Source of the DNA: DATCYZ01 sp036526195
GTDB lineage: Bacteria > Pseudomonadota > Gammaproteobacteria > Burkholderiales > SG8-39
Direction: 5' to 3'
NCBI GenBank assembly: GCA_036526195.1
Contig: DATCYZ010000147.1
Coordinates: 1-7,522 of the forward strand
DNA: 7,522 nt
Shown here: positions 6,307 through 7,522 of the stretch, one piece after another
Layout of the letters: every line of letters starts with the position of its first letter
Numbering within the stretch: the first letter of the stretch is position 1
Notes under the pieces: model-generated
Databases searched by the model: none
Told to the model about the DNA's origin: nothing
The model's input: only the letters and a program-made list of their open reading frames with translations
Made by a program: the position numbers and the translations under genes

Positions 6307-7522
6307 ATGCGCTACGTCCTCGCCCTCGACCAGGGCACCACCAGTTCGCGGGCCATCCTCTTTGACGAGCGCGGCATGGCCGTCGCCAGCGCGCAACGCG
6401 AGTTCGGCCAGATCTTCCCGCAGCCCGGCTGGGTCGAGCACGACCCGGTGGAGATCCTGCAGTCCCAGCGCGAGACCGCGCGCGAGGCGCTGCGCATGGC
6501 GGGCGTGTCGCTGAAGGACGTGATGGGCATCGGCATCGCCAACCAGCGCGAGACGACGATCGTCTGGGACCGGCAGTCGGGCGAGCCGATCCACAACGCC
6601 ATCGTCTGGCAGGACCGGCGTACGGCGCCGGCCTGCGCGGAGTTGAAGGAAGTGGGCGCGGAGAGCCTGGTGCGCGAGCGCACCGGGCTGGTGATCGACC
6701 CGTATTTTTCCGCGACCAAGGCGGCGTGGATCCTCGACAACGTGCCCGGGGCGCGCGGGCGCGGCGAGCGCGGGGAACTCGCGTTCGGCACCGTCGATAC
6801 GTGGCTCATCTGGCACCTGACCGGCAACCGCACGCACGTCACCGACGTGTCGAACGCGTCCCGGACGATGCTCTTCAACATCCATACCGGGGACTGGGAC
6901 GACGAGTTGCTGAAGCTGCTTCGCGTGCCGCGCGCCATGCTGCCGGACGTGCACCCCTCGTCGCAGGCCTTCGGCATGCTGCCGAAGAACGTGTTCGGCG
7001 AGCCGCTGGTGATTGCCGGCGTGGCCGGGGACCAGCAGGCGGCTTTATTTGGCCAGGCCTGCCATCGTGCCGGCATGGCGAAGAACACCTATGGCACCGG
7101 CTGCTTCATGCTGATGCATACGGGTTCGAAGGCGGTGGTGTCCGCGCATGGGCTGGTGACCACGGCGTGCGCGCAGACGCAGGATCGCGAGTACGCGCTG
7201 GAAGGTTCCGTCTTCATTGGCGGGGCGGTGGTGCAGTGGTTGCGCGACGGGCTGGGGTTCATTTCTTCGTCTGGCGAAGTCGAGCGCCTGGCCGCGAGCG
7301 TGCTGGATACCGACGGCGTTTATCTGGTGCCTGCGTTTGTAGGATTGGGGGCGCCGCACTGGGATGCCGATGCGCGCGGGGCGATCGTTGGTCTGACGCG
7401 CGGGACCACTAAAGAACACATTGCGCGGGCCGCGCTTGAGTCGATCGCCTTTCAGTCGGCCGAGGTGCTCGAGGCGATGGTCAAGGATTCCGGGGAGTCC
7501 TTGAAGGAGTTGCGCGTCGATG
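6307..7522 (+). CDS. glpK: Glycerol kinase GlpK, N-terminal 405 residues (runs off the right edge)
   Basis: This enzyme phosphorylates glycerol with ATP to sn-glycerol 3-phosphate, the entry step of glycerol use. It belongs to the FGGY family. Visible are the phosphate-1 loop LDQGTTSSRAILFD (7-20), the glycerol residues Arg81-Glu82 in ANQRETTIVWD, Trp101 in IVWQDRRT, Tyr133 in DPYFSATK, the catalytic base Asp241 in GVAGDQQAALFGQ, the phosphate-2 region TYGTGCFML (261-269) and the adenosine region from GGAVVQWLRDGL (305-316) to GLTRGT (362-367). About 95 residues of a usual 500 are missing beyond the window. The loop before GDQQ reads PKNVFGEPLVIAG, lacking the GGxGGTR loop that binds fructose-1,6-bisphosphate in E. 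coli and the His phosphorylated by HPr in Enterococcus. The ATG at 6307 gives the family start; a GTG at 6262 in frame would add 15 unrelated residues. It diverges from the DUF2889 gene. Confidence 0.97.
   Translation, partial: MRYVLALDQGTTSSRAILFDERGMAVASAQREFGQIFPQPGWVEHDPVEILQSQRETAREALRMAGVSLKDVMGIGIANQRETTIVWDRQSGEPIHNAIVWQDRRTAPACAELKEVGAESLVRERTGLVIDPYFSATKAAWILDNVPGARGRGERGELAFGTVDTWLIWHLTGNRTHVTDVSNASRTMLFNIHTGDWDDELLKLLRVPRAMLPDVHPSSQAFGMLPKNVFGEPLVIAGVAGDQQAALFGQACHRAGMAKNTYGTGCFMLMHTGSKAVVSAHGLVTTACAQTQDREYALEGSVFIGGAVVQWLRDGLGFISSSGEVERLAASVLDTDGVYLVPAFVGLGAPHWDADARGAIVGLTRGTTKEHIARAALESIAFQSAEVLEAMVKDSGESLKELRVD

Overview
The window is dense, very GC-rich bacterial DNA (third positions mostly G or C) with six protein genes and no gene-free stretch over about 110 bases. 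The gene content fits a betaproteobacterium or a close relative: a DUF2889 gene directly before sucCD, an NAD-linked molybdenum/tungsten formate dehydrogenase, and a glycerol kinase. That assignment rests on family knowledge recalled from memory, not on a search. Five genes run on the minus strand and only glpK runs on the plus strand.

Read in transcription order on the minus strand, the layout is as follows. A DUF2889 protein (6239-5688) is followed by sucC (5622-4174) and sucD (4177-3293), which overlap by ATGA. Next comes a small alpha/beta-hydrolase lipoprotein (3187-2336), preceded by a 16-bp palindrome that looks like a repressor operator. Then comes a formate dehydrogenase operon: a fused NuoE-NuoF-type diaphorase subunit (2237-579) and the start of the catalytic subunit (579 to the window edge), coupled by TGATG. 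glpK starts at 6307, diverges from DUF2889 and runs off the right edge.

Functionally, SucCD makes ATP (or GTP) from succinyl-CoA in the TCA cycle, formate dehydrogenase feeds electrons from formate to NAD+, and glycerol kinase brings glycerol into central metabolism.

Three points deserve attention. First, SucC carries a histone-H1-like tail of 93 residues, 42 of them Lys or Arg and none acidic, added cleanly after a normal-length enzyme core. Second, an almost perfect FNR/ANR/DNR-type box lies upstream of a GATAAT -10 element at class II activator spacing, which predicts oxygen- or nitrogen-oxide-responsive control of the formate dehydrogenase. Third, glpK has no Shine-Dalgarno sequence and a TATCAT hexamer six bases before its ATG, which suggests a leaderless mRNA. 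Its kinase also lacks the sites for fructose-1,6-bisphosphate and HPr control.
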